From NCBI GenBank assembly GCA_028875055.1, contig JAPPGG010000060.1:1-50903 (forward strand): a DNA stretch of 50,903 nucleotides, read 5' to 3'. Below the pieces are notes generated by a model. The model worked only from the letters and a program-made list of their open reading frames with translations. It was not told the origin of the DNA and ran no database searches. The DNA is from Chloroflexota bacterium. Its GTDB lineage: Bacteria > Chloroflexota > Dehalococcoidia > Lucifugimonadales > UBA3495. Below, piece by piece: positions 33,744 to 41,671 of the stretch; positions within the stretch are counted from its first letter, which is position 1, and every line of letters begins with the position of its first letter. Made by a program: the position numbers and the translations under genes.

Positions 33744-34889
33744 TCAATCCCGGGCTCTGGCTAACAGGTGGCCGACGTGGTGGTCTTCGGTGCAGTCTGC
33801 GGTGGTATGCTCCAGCTGGATGGTGACATGACCGATCTGGTACTTGTTGTGCAGCATGTCCTTCATTTCGCTGGTCACAGCGTCCAGGTCACCGGCATAT
33901 TCCCGGTCCATCAGTATGTGGGCGGTAAAGGCCACGTTGCCCTGGGTAATGGTCCAGACGTGGACGTCATGGATCAGGGTTACCCCTTCAAACTCCTCCA
34001 GGTCGTGGCAGAGGGCGTAAACGTCCACATGCTCCGGCGCGCCCTCCAGCAGTACGTTGAGGATGCTGACAATGAGCTTTCGGGTGTTGTACACGATCAG
34101 GAAGGCGATGACCACACTGAGAATGGGGTCCGCGATCTGCCAGTTAAAGGCCATGATGAGGACGGCGGAGATGATAACGCCCACCGAACCGAGGAGGTCG
34201 GCCAGCACGTGCTGGAAGGCCCCTTCCACGTTCATGCTTTCTCCGGATGAGCGGTGGAGAATCCAGGCGGCCACCACGTTGACCAGAAAGCCGCCGATAC
34301 CCACCAGCAGCACGGGCAACCCGATTACCTCACTTTCGGGGAAGCGGATGCGGTGGTAGGCCTCGAAAAGGATCCAGCCGGCAATCAGCCACAGGGTAAA
34401 GGTGTTGGCCAGGGCTGCCAGGATTTCCGTACGGTGGAAGCCGAAGGTGCGCTCGACGGAGGCTTCGCGCTGCCCGATCCAGATGGCCACCAGGGCCATG
34501 ACGATGGCGGCGGCGTCGGTGAGCATGTGACCGGCATCGGCCAGCAGGGCCAGGCTGCCGGATATCAGGCCGCCAATGACCTCGGCGACCATATAGGTTG
34601 ATATGAGGATCAGGGCGAGCCAGAGGCTCCTCTTGCTGGCGCTCCTGAAGTCATGGGAGTGATCGTGGTGGCCGTGTCCATGGCCTCCGTGGTCGTGGCC
34701 GGCGTGGGAGTCGTGGTCGTGGGCCCCTTCCGCCGGGTGGTCGTGGGCCGCGTGGTCATGGCCGGCGTGGGCGTCGTGGTCGTGGCCGGCGTGGGCGTCG
34801 TGGTCGTGGGCCCCTTCAGCCGCGTGGTCGTGGGCTGCGTGGTCATGGCCGGCGTGGGCGTCGTGGTCGTGGCCTTCGTTGTCTCGCAT
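33744..34889 (-). CDS. CDF-family zinc-type cation exporter with long His-rich N-terminus
   Basis: This 381-residue membrane exporter of the cation diffusion facilitator family expels divalent metal from the cytoplasm in exchange for protons. The first 75 or so residues are a His-Asp repeat (HDHAAHDH.AEGAHDHD.HAG). Six helices follow. The metal site is HxxxD in ADAGHMLTD and again in FQHVLADLLG, the His-Asp form typical of zinc-specific ZitB/ZnT members. A cytoplasmic domain with HVWTITQGNVAFTAHI ends the protein, and extra His/Cys residues at the tail (TADCTEDHH) may also bind metal. The ATG at 34889 is set by GGGGGTGG. It is convergent with the His-rich small protein. Confidence 0.93.
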   Translation of the reverse strand: MRDNEGHDHDAHAGHDHAAHDHAAEGAHDHDAHAGHDHDAHAGHDHAAHDHPAEGAHDHDSHAGHDHGGHGHGHHDHSHDFRSASKRSLWLALILISTYMVAEVIGGLISGSLALLADAGHMLTDAAAIVMALVAIWIGQREASVERTFGFHRTEILAALANTFTLWLIAGWILFEAYHRIRFPESEVIGLPVLLVGIGGFLVNVVAAWILHRSSGESMNVEGAFQHVLADLLGSVGVIISAVLIMAFNWQIADPILSVVIAFLIVYNTRKLIVSILNVLLEGAPEHVDVYALCHDLEEFEGVTLIHDVHVWTITQGNVAFTAHILMDREYAGDLDAVTSEMKDMLHNKYQIGHVTIQLEHTTADCTEDHHVGHLLARARD

Positions 34890-34912
34890 CTCCACCCCCA
34901 ATACTCCGGGTC

Positions 34913-34918
34913 ATTATA
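34913..34918 (-). promoter_or_regulatory. -10 box before the CDF exporter
   Basis: A perfect TATAAT on the minus strand sits 24 bp before the start codon, within the AT-rich stretch TGATATATAATG. No clear -35 is present, so a metal-responsive regulator may act here. Confidence 0.45.
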
Positions 34919-35063
34919 TATCAAATGTGTGGGAGCAGAACCCTGTCGCCGTACATACTTGGCGAAATTGGAGGGTTCGACGGCCTGGGTGCAACATCGG
35001 GGACGGCGAGGCGCCGCGGGCAAAGTCACCACGGCGCCCCCTGCCCGGGAACTCTGATCCCAT

Positions 35064-35100
35064 CAACCCACCTTCCCTCTTGCACAGGGAAGGTGGGTTG
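35064..35100. terminator. perfect 15-bp hairpin after the TPP-enzyme gene
   Basis: CAACCCACCTTCCCT (35064-35078) pairs fully with AGGGAAGGTGGGTTG (35086-35100) around a 7-base loop. It lies 27 bp beyond the minus-strand stop at 35128 and lacks a clear T-tract. Confidence 0.6.
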
Positions 35101-35127
35101 AATGGACTTAAGGCGCGCTGTCCCTGC

Positions 35128-36804
35128 CTATCGGGAGGGGAGGGAGGCGCCGGGCGGGAAGTACTCGGCTACGGGGATTTCCACCACGCTGGGGCCGTCG
35201 AGGGAGAGGGCGTCGCGGACGGTATCGGCCACATCCTCGGGCCGTTCCACGTAGTAGCCCCTGGCCCCGTACACCTCGGCCAGGCGGTCGAAGCGGGGGT
35301 TCTCCAGGTCAACGCCGATGTACTTCTGGTCGTAGAAGCGTTGCTGCTGGGCCTTCTCCGCGCCGTGGCAGCCGTTGTTCAGGACGATGCTGACCAGGGG
35401 AATGTTCTTGCGCACGGCGGTGTTGAGCTCCTGGGAGGTGTAGAGGAAGCCGCCGTCGCCCTGCAGGCTGATGGCGGGACGGTCGGGGCGGCCCAGCTTG
35501 GTGCCCAGTCCAACGCCCAAACCCATGCCCAGTCCGCCCTGGCCGGCGTAGTTGAACATGGTCCGGGGCAGTTCGTAGCTGATGCGGTCGTAGGACAGGC
35601 CCGGAGCGATACCGGCGTCGATGGTTACCATGCAGTCCCGGGGAAGGACCTTGTTGAGTTCGCTGAAGACCCGCTGGGGCATCATGGGGTCGCCGCCCAA
35701 CTGGGCTTCGGCCTCCAGGCGGGCATGGCGGCGGGCCCTGAAGTCGGCAATCTCCGCCGTCCACTCGGGGTTGGTCTTGCCCTCGGGGAACTGGGCGGAG
35801 AGGGCCTCGGAAAGCTGCTGGGCCACGGCGCCGGCGTCGCCGACGATGCCCACGGCCAGCGGGTAGTTGCGGCCAATCTCCCGGGGGTCAATGTCCACCT
35901 GGATGATCTTCGTATCGGGGTTGATGACCGAGTAGTCCCAGGAGGTGCTGCCCTGGTTGATGCGGGTGCCCAGGGCCAGGATGACATCGGCCCGGTTCAT
36001 GGCCTCCAGGGCCTCGGATGCGCCCCGTCCGCCCGGCGGCCCCACGTAGAGGCGGTGGCTGTTGGGGAAGGCGTCGTTATGGCCGTAGGAAGGGACCACC
36101 GCCATATCCAGCCGCTCGGCCAGGGCCACGGTATCATCGGTAGCCTCGGAGTCAACGATGCCGCCGCCGGCCAGGATCAGGGGCCGCTGGGCGCCGGCCA
36201 GCAGGGCCGCCGCCTGCTGAATGGCCTGGGCGTCGCCGGCGGTGCGGTCGGCCACCGGACGGTAGGTGCCCGGGGCCTCCACGTCCCACTGTACGGTCTG
36301 CCCGTCAATCAGGTCGCGGGGGATGTCCAGCAGCACGGGGCCCTTCTTGCCGTACATGGCGGCGCGGAAGGCGTAGTGGAGCATCTCGGGGATGCGGTCG
36401 GTCTGGTTGACCTGCAGGGACATCTGGGTGATGGACTTGAAGGTGTTGACCAGGTCGAACTCCTGGGCGCCGTCGCGGTAGGTGTACTCCTGGGCGGTGT
36501 TGCCGGCGATGGCGATGACCGGGGCGCGGCCCTTGTAGGCCAGGGAGATGCCGGTGGCCAGGTTGATGGTGCCCGGCCCGGAGGTGGTGACGCAGGCGGA
36601 GGGTTTGCCCGAGGCCTTGGAGTAGCCGTAGGCCATGAAGGCGGCGCCCTCCTCGTGGCGGGTGTCGATGAAGCGGATGTCGTCCCGCCCGTAAAGCTCG
36701 GTAACGATGCTGTTGGTGGTGGTGCCCACCAGTCCGAAAATATGGTCCACGCCCTCGGCCTTCAAAGCCTCTACGATGGCGCGGCCGGCTGCCATTTCTG
36801 CCAT
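35128..36804 (-). CDS. TPP-dependent enzyme (acetolactate-synthase-like large subunit)
   Basis: This 558-residue protein has the three-domain layout of the acetolactate synthase / benzoylformate decarboxylase superfamily. The N-terminal PYR domain has a catalytic Glu51 in TRHEEGAAFMA and the TSGPGTINLATGI stretch. A central domain is FAD/DHAP-synthase-like. The C-terminal PP domain has the TPP/Mg motif QGDGGF followed by NNGCHG. No regulatory-subunit gene lies alongside and no branched-chain amino acid genes are near, so the biosynthetic IlvB role is not supported. A decarboxylase or carboligase in a degradative pathway is possible. The ATG at 36804 follows AAGGAGCAACCCC. Confidence 0.9.
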   Translation of the reverse strand: MAEMAAGRAIVEALKAEGVDHIFGLVGTTTNSIVTELYGRDDIRFIDTRHEEGAAFMAYGYSKASGKPSACVTTSGPGTINLATGISLAYKGRAPVIAIAGNTAQEYTYRDGAQEFDLVNTFKSITQMSLQVNQTDRIPEMLHYAFRAAMYGKKGPVLLDIPRDLIDGQTVQWDVEAPGTYRPVADRTAGDAQAIQQAAALLAGAQRPLILAGGGIVDSEATDDTVALAERLDMAVVPSYGHNDAFPNSHRLYVGPPGGRGASEALEAMNRADVILALGTRINQGSTSWDYSVINPDTKIIQVDIDPREIGRNYPLAVGIVGDAGAVAQQLSEALSAQFPEGKTNPEWTAEIADFRARRHARLEAEAQLGGDPMMPQRVFSELNKVLPRDCMVTIDAGIAPGLSYDRISYELPRTMFNYAGQGGLGMGLGVGLGTKLGRPDRPAISLQGDGGFLYTSQELNTAVRKNIPLVSIVLNNGCHGAEKAQQQRFYDQKYIGVDLENPRFDRLAEVYGARGYYVERPEDVADTVRDALSLDGPSVVEIPVAEYFPPGASLPSR

Positions 36805-36985
36805 GGGGTTGCTCCTTATGGGGGGTTGGGTTGGGGAAGTACACTGGGTTGACTGGGATTTCTGACCGCGCTAGTTTAGCATATAAGTGCGTCTTCCCAG
36901 ATCGGGCGACGGAGAAGACCAAGGGATGTCCAAATTTTGCCATCAACCCCGGCATTCCAGTCATTGGCGAATCTAGGAGACGGTG

Positions 36986-37537
36986 ATGGTAACTAAGAAA
37001 AACTGGGTTACGGCCCAGCAGTTAGCGGAAATGCCCGACGACGGGTACCGCTATGAACTGGTGCGGGGGGAAATCAGGAAAATGGCGCCAAGTTTCGAAG
37101 AACACGGCCTGGTTTCGGCGAACGTCGCCGTAGATTTAGCCCCCTACGTGCGGCGCAATGGTTTGGGCCGGGTGGTTATTTGCGAGACAGGCTATCTGTT
37201 GGAGTCCAACCCGGACACGGTGCGGGCGCCAGACGTTTCCTTCATCCGGCAGGAACGGGTGTCGCCTCCCGGGGAGCGACGCAGTTTCGTCCAGGGTGCG
37301 CCAGACCTGGCTTTCGAGGTCCTCTCCCCCAGCAACCGTCCCGGTCCCATGGCCGAGAAGGTGGCCGACTACGTGGCCGCCGGCTGCCGGATGGTGGTCG
37401 TCATAGACCCGGTCCTGCGCACGGCCACCGTCCACCGCCCCGACCAGGAACCCCATGTCCTCAGCGAGGGCGACACCCTGGACGGAGGCGACGTGGTCCC
37501 CGGCTGGCAGATGCCAGTGGGGGAGATTTTTGCGTGA
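36986..37537 (+). CDS. Uma2-family PD-(D/E)xK endonuclease-like protein
   Basis: This 183-residue protein belongs to the Uma2 family (DUF820), which has a restriction-endonuclease-like fold. It shows YRYELVRGEI, a conserved Asp in APDVSFIRQERV, and PDLAFEVLSPSN (the ExLSPSN core) followed by EKVADYVAAGCRMVVVIDP. The family is heavily expanded in cyanobacteria and Chloroflexota and its cellular role is not established. The ATG at 36986 has AGGAGA six bases upstream. A second, longer member lies at 48482-49189. Confidence 0.9.
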   Translation: MVTKKNWVTAQQLAEMPDDGYRYELVRGEIRKMAPSFEEHGLVSANVAVDLAPYVRRNGLGRVVICETGYLLESNPDTVRAPDVSFIRQERVSPPGERRSFVQGAPDLAFEVLSPSNRPGPMAEKVADYVAAGCRMVVVIDPVLRTATVHRPDQEPHVLSEGDTLDGGDVVPGWQMPVGEIFA

Positions 37538-37539
37538 AT

Positions 37540-37569
37540 TTGGCCAAGCTTCTTGAATGAACCTATAAT
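37540..37569 (+). promoter_or_regulatory. candidate promoter downstream of the Uma2 gene
   Basis: TTGGCC (37540-37545) and a perfect TATAAT (37564-37569) are 18 bp apart. The only open frame it could serve is the small uncertain one at 37594; it may belong to an untranslated RNA. Confidence 0.4.
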
Positions 37570-37593
37570 GCAGTCGAAATTTAAGCATTTATC

Positions 37594-37788
37594 ATGCAGG
37601 TTCCTGCCACTTCTCAAGACGTGAACTCTGCCCTCGATATCGTCGCACCCTCTGTTAGGGAGATTAAAGGGCGGGCTTTCAGCCCATTCGCCTTCGCTAG
37701 GCGAGACATCGGCTTGGCTGGCGAAGTATCAGTGACGCTGACGGATTACAGGTTTGCAATAGTGACAACGGAGAAAGACCAGAATTGA
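37594..37788 (+). CDS. possible 64-residue small protein, uncertain
   Basis: An open frame beginning MQVPATSQDVNSALDIV starts 24 bases after a good -10 box. It has no ribosome-binding site and no domain I know. Near-leaderless translation is possible, but this could equally be non-coding or a gene fragment. Confidence 0.22.
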   Translation: MQVPATSQDVNSALDIVAPSVREIKGRAFSPFAFARRDIGLAGEVSVTLTDYRFAIVTTEKDQN

Positions 37789-37807
37789 CAAAGGACCGCC
37801 CAAACTG

Positions 37808-38461
37808 TCAGCTCGTCTTGTTCTCGTATTTCCGGTCGAAATCCTCCTTAAAACGCTGGTCTACGGCTGGTCGCACAAAGTAAAAATCAAGAAGCCTTTC
37901 TACCAGACTCAACAGCCTACTTGCCTCACCCGGCTCTACGTAAATGATCTCTTGTTCGTCGGCCGTCTTATTGGGATGCGTACCCAAATTCCCGCCCTTC
38001 CGTATAGTATGCAATGCCTCTACCAAGCCCGCTGGCATGGCCTGATCTTTAGCTGCTTGCTCTATCTCGTTGGCCAGGGTCCCATGATGGACCCCCGCTT
38101 TCTCCCGTAATATGTGCTGTATACAATACCGGCTTAAGGCAGCGCTGGCACGTGGGCTATGTGGAAGGACCAAACCAGCTTCGATGTAGATTTTTGCAAA
38201 CTCATCAGGCACTTCAGAGTCAGGAGTAGGAAAATCGAATGACTTAGGGTAGATTGTCTCGTACCAGACATCTGCCAATGGACCCTTGCTATTTTCGAAC
38301 TCTTCCAGGTTCCTTACCAGAATAACGATTAGTTGCTCACATCTAGGGCAGGTTTCAGCCAACACATTGGTGAACCCTGAGCTATTGTGTTCTAAATCCT
38401 CCAAATAATTTCCATCCAATCGGAACATAACCTTACACTTTGGGCAATCCACATATCCCAT
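37808..38461 (-). CDS. DUF4145-like protein with N-terminal zinc ribbon
   Basis: This 217-residue protein begins MGYVDCPKCKVMF and has a second CPRC pair, so a CxxC...CxxC zinc ribbon covers about the first 55 residues. A helical part follows with SPRASAALSRYCIQHILREKAGV and ALHTIRKGGNLGTHPNK, which matches DUF4145. That domain is often found in defence or restriction-associated proteins, but its function is not established. The gene is visibly AT-richer than its neighbours, with many codons ending in A or T, which suggests acquisition from elsewhere. The ATG at 38461 follows AAAGGTAAGAACA. Confidence 0.78.
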   Translation of the reverse strand: MGYVDCPKCKVMFRLDGNYLEDLEHNSSGFTNVLAETCPRCEQLIVILVRNLEEFENSKGPLADVWYETIYPKSFDFPTPDSEVPDEFAKIYIEAGLVLPHSPRASAALSRYCIQHILREKAGVHHGTLANEIEQAAKDQAMPAGLVEALHTIRKGGNLGTHPNKTADEQEIIYVEPGEASRLLSLVERLLDFYFVRPAVDQRFKEDFDRKYENKTS

Positions 38462-38577
38462 TGTTCTTACCTTTTCCCGCAATCCTATTGGAAAATACTT
38501 GATTCTAGGATGGTTCGGCTCGGCGCTAAGACCATTATTGGGGTAAGGCACTCACACTGTTCGTTGTCCCACCCCCC

Positions 38578-39357
38578 TTACCTCGCCCCATACTCCGGCC
38601 GCCTTTTTTCCACATATGCCCTTGCCGACTCCTGGAAGTCTTCGGTTTTGTGCAGCTGCAGGGGCTGCAGGTACATGCCGGCGTCGTAGAGGTCCATTAC
38701 CCACTGGCGGCGGGTTAGGCGGACGCCCGAGCGGGAGGCCAGGGGCGGGGCTTCCAACACCTTGCCCGCCAGTTCTTTCGCGGCGTCCAGGTGCTGGCCG
38801 GTGGGTACCAGGCGGTTGATGAGGCCCAGGCGATATAGCTCCGCCGCCGCTATGGGCTCGCCGGTGATAACCATTTCCGACAGGATTTTCGAGGGCATGA
38901 AGGCGTTGCACTTGGCCCACACCCGGGCCCCGGGCAGGCCGCGGCGGGTCTCGGTGATGCCGAACTGGGCTTCCTCCGACGCAACGATCAGGTCGCACTC
39001 GCCGGCCAGGGAGAGGCCGGCGCCCAGGCAGTAGCCGTGGACGGCGGCGATGACGGGCTTCCAGTTGATGGTGCGGGCCAGGTAGCCCTCGGCGCTGGTG
39101 CCCCGACTGCGGAGGGCGCTCTGGCGGGGCGTCATTTCCACGAAGCGCTGCTTGATGTCGGCGCCGGCGCAGAAGGCCCGGCCCTCGCCGTGGATGATGG
39201 CCACCCAGGCGTCCTCGTCCATGTCGAACTCCAGCAGGGCCTCGGCAATGTCCTCCTCGAACTGGTCGTTGACGGCGTTGAGGGCCTGGGGCCGGTTGAG
39301 GGTGACGTAGCCGATGCGGCCATCGCGATGGTAGGTCATGGTCTGGTATTCGGACAT
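38578..39357 (-). CDS. enoyl-CoA hydratase/isomerase family protein
   Basis: This 259-residue crotonase-fold enzyme starts MSEYQTMTYHRDGRIGYVTLNRPQ. It shows the oxyanion-hole stretch AFCAGADIKQRF and GYCLGAGLSLAGECDLIVASE. Members hydrate or isomerise enoyl-CoA thioesters in fatty-acid or aromatic breakdown. The exact reaction is not fixed, because the catalytic Glu positions are only partly clear (ITETRRGLPGA). It lies opposite the promoter and palindromes of the small Cys-rich HTH gene, so both may respond to the same acyl-CoA signal. Confidence 0.9.
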   Translation of the reverse strand: MSEYQTMTYHRDGRIGYVTLNRPQALNAVNDQFEEDIAEALLEFDMDEDAWVAIIHGEGRAFCAGADIKQRFVEMTPRQSALRSRGTSAEGYLARTINWKPVIAAVHGYCLGAGLSLAGECDLIVASEEAQFGITETRRGLPGARVWAKCNAFMPSKILSEMVITGEPIAAAELYRLGLINRLVPTGQHLDAAKELAGKVLEAPPLASRSGVRLTRRQWVMDLYDAGMYLQPLQLHKTEDFQESARAYVEKRRPEYGAR

Positions 39358-39559
39358 TGCGCGCCTCGCTCTTGAAGATTGGTGTGCCCGGCGGGCACGG
39401 TGGAAATGGCCTGAAGGTTAACGGGCTACCCGGGGACTCTGGACGACTTCGTTCTTTCGCTGGTGGGCCCCGGGCGGGCCGAATATAGCAACCCTCGGGG
39501 CGAGCGTCAAACCCGGCAAAAGTTTAAGAAATTGACCAAAAATTGGGCTGAAAAACCCA

Positions 39560-39589
39560 TTGACACTATCAGAACGGCCGTTCTATACT
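39560..39589 (+). promoter_or_regulatory. strong sigma70-type promoter overlapping a palindromic operator
   Basis: A perfect -35 TTGACA (39560-39565) and TATACT (39584-39589) are 18 bp apart. The perfect 14-bp palindrome AGAACGGCCGTTCT (39571-39584) fills the spacer, where a bound dimer would block RNA polymerase. The AACG-N2-CGTT core is of the kind used by TetR-type repressors. Confidence 0.75.
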
Positions 39590-39604
39590 TTGCTTGCAAT
39601 TAGA

Positions 39605-39616
39605 ACAAACGTTTGT
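39605..39616 (+). promoter_or_regulatory. second palindrome ACAAACGTTTGT
   Basis: A perfect 12-bp palindrome lies 15 bp after the -10 box and 18 bp before the start codon. It may be a second operator half or an autoregulatory site for the encoded HTH protein. Confidence 0.5.
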
Positions 39617-39633
39617 GCAAGAAGGTGAGTGAG

Positions 39634-39978
39634 ATGACAATGACGGCAGTTTTGAAAGATAAGACGGCGACCTCGGATTCCATGGATTCCGTGCCGGAGT
39701 TTTGCCATTACGAGGACACGGGCTGCGAGGTTTCGGACGCCTGCCTCAACTGCCCGCTGCCCCAGTGCAAGTTCGACGACCCGGTATGGTACCAGCGCAA
39801 CCGCAGGCTGGCGCGGGACTTCCGGATAATGTACACCATCCAGCAGGAGAGGCTGTCCATGGAAGAGGCGGCGGCCCGGTTCTCGGTGACGGTGCGGACG
39901 GTGTTTCGCATCCTGCAGCGGTGCCGCAATGCCCTGTCCAGCGCGGACAGCCAGCAGTTTGAGGTCTTTGCGGCATAG
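39634..39978 (+). CDS. small Cys-rich helix-turn-helix protein
   Basis: This 114-residue protein has a Cys cluster, CHYEDTGCEVSDACLNCPLPQC (Cys 24, 31, 37, 40 and 45), that could hold zinc or an iron-sulfur cluster. A basic helical part follows, with an HTH motif near residues 75-100 (EEAAARFSVTVRTVFRILQR). It looks like a small DNA-binding regulator with a metal or redox switch. I know no named family for this arrangement. The ATG at 39634 follows GAAGGTGAG; an in-frame TTG at 39613 overlaps a palindrome. Its own promoter contains palindromic sites, consistent with autoregulation. Confidence 0.78.
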   Translation: MTMTAVLKDKTATSDSMDSVPEFCHYEDTGCEVSDACLNCPLPQCKFDDPVWYQRNRRLARDFRIMYTIQQERLSMEEAAARFSVTVRTVFRILQRCRNALSSADSQQFEVFAA

Positions 39979-40024
39979 TCGCCTGCGCCAGGCGGACAGG
40001 TTTCCCTGCCAGGGGAATTAAACA

Positions 40025-40050
40025 GGGGCGGGTTTGCGGCCCGCCCCTTT
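40025..40050. terminator. terminator hairpin between convergent genes
   Basis: GGGGCGGG (40025-40032) pairs with CCCGCCCC (40040-40047) around a 7-base loop, followed by TTT. It ends the HTH gene and may also stop the acyl-CoA dehydrogenase transcript arriving from the other side. Confidence 0.75.
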
Positions 40051-40078
40051 GTGCTGGCTGTTCTGTTCTGCGAAGGGC

Positions 40079-41254
40079 CTATCCCCGGGGCAGGCCCAAC
40101 CCACGGCTGGCGATGATGTTCCGCTGCACCTCGGAAGTGCCCGCCGCAATCTTGTGGGAGAAGCTGGTCATCCAGTGCTCCTGGATGCGGCCCCGCAACG
40201 GCGCAAACTTGTCGTTGCGGTCCAGGGCCCCGTAGAGGCCCAGGATCTCCATGCCGGCAATGGTGACCCGCTGGAGGGTCTCGCTGCCGAAGACCTTGCT
40301 CATGGAGGCTTCCTTGTTGGGCACCAAGCCCTCGCCCTGCATCCACGCCACGTTGTAGGCCATGAGGCGGGCCACTTCACACTCGATGTAGCGGTCGGCC
40401 AGCAGGTTGCGGACCCAGGGATTCTGCAGCATGGGCTGGCCGTTCTGATTGGTCTCGGCGGCGTAGCCCTTTACCTCGTCCAGCAGGCGTCGGCCCATGG
40501 CGGAGTAGTCGATGCCCGACCGTTCGAAGTCCAGCAGGGTGACCGCCACGTACCAGCCCCGGTTCTCCTCTCCCACCACGTTGGCCACGGGCACGCGGAC
40601 GTTGTCGAAGATGATCTGGTTGAACTCGTGGCCCCCGGCCATGTTGATGATGGGGCGGACCTGGATACCGGGGGTTTTCATATCCACCAGGATGAAGGAA
40701 ATGCCCCGGTGCTTGGGGGCGTCGGGGTCGGTGCGGGCCAGGAGCATAATCCAGTCGGCCCGGTGGCCCAGGGTGGTCCAGATTTTGGCCCCGTTGATGA
40801 TGTACTCGTCGTCGTCGCGGACGGCGCGGGTGCTGAGGGATGCCAGGTCGGAGCCGGACTCGGGTTCGCTATAGCCCTGGCACCACTGGACTTCGCCGCG
40901 GGCTACGGGCTGCAGGTGGGCCTGTTTCTGCTCCTCGGAGCCGTGGATCATCAGGGTGGGCCCCAGCATCCGGACACCAAAGATGTCGCGCCCCGGGGCG
41001 CGCATGTAGGCCAGCTCCTCGTTGTAGATGGCCGAGCGAACGGGGGAAGCGTCCTGGCCGCCGTACTCCTGGGGCCAGTGCATGGTGAGCCAGCCGTTCT
41101 GCGCCATTTTGCGGCGCATGTCCCGGGTAAGCTCCCAGTTCCATTCTTCGGGCCAGCGGCCGCCGCCCTCCCAGTCGGGGGGCAGTTCGCGCTGCACAAA
41201 GTCGCGCAACTCCTGGCGAAAAGCGTCGTCTTCGGGTGTAAAACGATAGTCCAC
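40079..41254 (-). CDS. acyl-CoA dehydrogenase family protein
   Basis: This 391-residue flavoprotein has the N-terminal helical domain (MDYRFTPEDDAFRQELRDFV) and a mid beta domain with QGYSEPESGSDLASLSTRAVRDDDEYIINGAKIWTT, where the PESGSDL loop binds FAD. A C-terminal helical domain ends SHKIAAGTSEVQRNIIASRGLGLPRG. It oxidises an acyl-CoA to an enoyl-CoA. The substrate class is not clear; the long loops and MYWP-type segment LTMHWPQEYGG resemble members that act on branched or steroid-derived acyl groups. The start is a GTG at 41254 behind GGGGAGGGGACC. It is convergent with the small HTH gene. Confidence 0.92.
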   Translation of the reverse strand: MDYRFTPEDDAFRQELRDFVQRELPPDWEGGGRWPEEWNWELTRDMRRKMAQNGWLTMHWPQEYGGQDASPVRSAIYNEELAYMRAPGRDIFGVRMLGPTLMIHGSEEQKQAHLQPVARGEVQWCQGYSEPESGSDLASLSTRAVRDDDEYIINGAKIWTTLGHRADWIMLLARTDPDAPKHRGISFILVDMKTPGIQVRPIINMAGGHEFNQIIFDNVRVPVANVVGEENRGWYVAVTLLDFERSGIDYSAMGRRLLDEVKGYAAETNQNGQPMLQNPWVRNLLADRYIECEVARLMAYNVAWMQGEGLVPNKEASMSKVFGSETLQRVTIAGMEILGLYGALDRNDKFAPLRGRIQEHWMTSFSHKIAAGTSEVQRNIIASRGLGLPRG

Positions 41255-41347
41255 GGTCCCCTCCCCGTTGGTCGGAGGATGCTGGCCGCCGGGGCCAGAC
41301 CTGGCAGGTGGTGACGGCGCCGCGGTCAGGCCAGCGGCGCCTGTTTC

Positions 41348-41584
41348 TTACAGGTCAACAACCGGATAGGAGGTAGCACGGACGATACCGGGGATAGTGT
41401 GCACCTTTTCGGTTACCAAAAGACCCACCTGGGTAAAGTCTTCCACGTTGATAAGGGCGATAACGTCAAAGGGTCCGGTTACCACGTCCGCTGACTCGAT
41501 GCCGTCCACCGAGCGCAGCGAAGTCACCACTTCGCGGGTGGTGCCGATGGCAGTTTCCACCAGCAGATAAGCCTTGATTGCCAT
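41348..41584 (-). CDS. stand-alone Lrp/AsnC effector-binding (RAM) domain protein
   Basis: This 78-residue protein consists of one alpha-beta RAM domain, MAIKAYLLVETAIG...VDGIESADVVTGPFDVIALINVED, as found in Lrp/AsnC regulators, with no DNA-binding part. Such single-domain proteins assemble as dimers or octamers and bind amino acids or other ligands. The role here is unknown; it may modulate the adjacent acyl-CoA dehydrogenase gene, 93 bp downstream on the same strand. The ATG at 41584 follows GGAGAGGTAGTAC. Confidence 0.88.
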   Translation of the reverse strand: MAIKAYLLVETAIGTTREVVTSLRSVDGIESADVVTGPFDVIALINVEDFTQVGLLVTEKVHTIPGIVRATSYPVVDL

Positions 41585-41661
41585 GTACTACCTCTCCGGA
41601 TTTCCTGATTGAATGTCGGGGTAATTCTAAGGCGGGCACCTGAGGGTGTCAATTGAGACAC

Positions 41662-41671
41662 GCTCTTACAC
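41662..41671. repeat. 10-bp target site duplication, left copy
   Basis: GCTCTTACAC directly precedes the left end of the insertion sequence and is repeated exactly after the right end at 42945-42954. Confidence 0.9.

Noticed and set aside
35128-36804. Assigning the TPP enzyme as biosynthetic acetolactate synthase IlvB
   Set aside because: No IlvN or branched-chain genes lie nearby, and the family has many decarboxylase and lyase members with the same motifs.
34879-36852. A 657-residue open frame opposite the TPP enzyme gene
   Set aside because: It is antisense to a well-conserved enzyme and is Gly/Val/Ala-rich, as expected from reading GC-rich codons backward.
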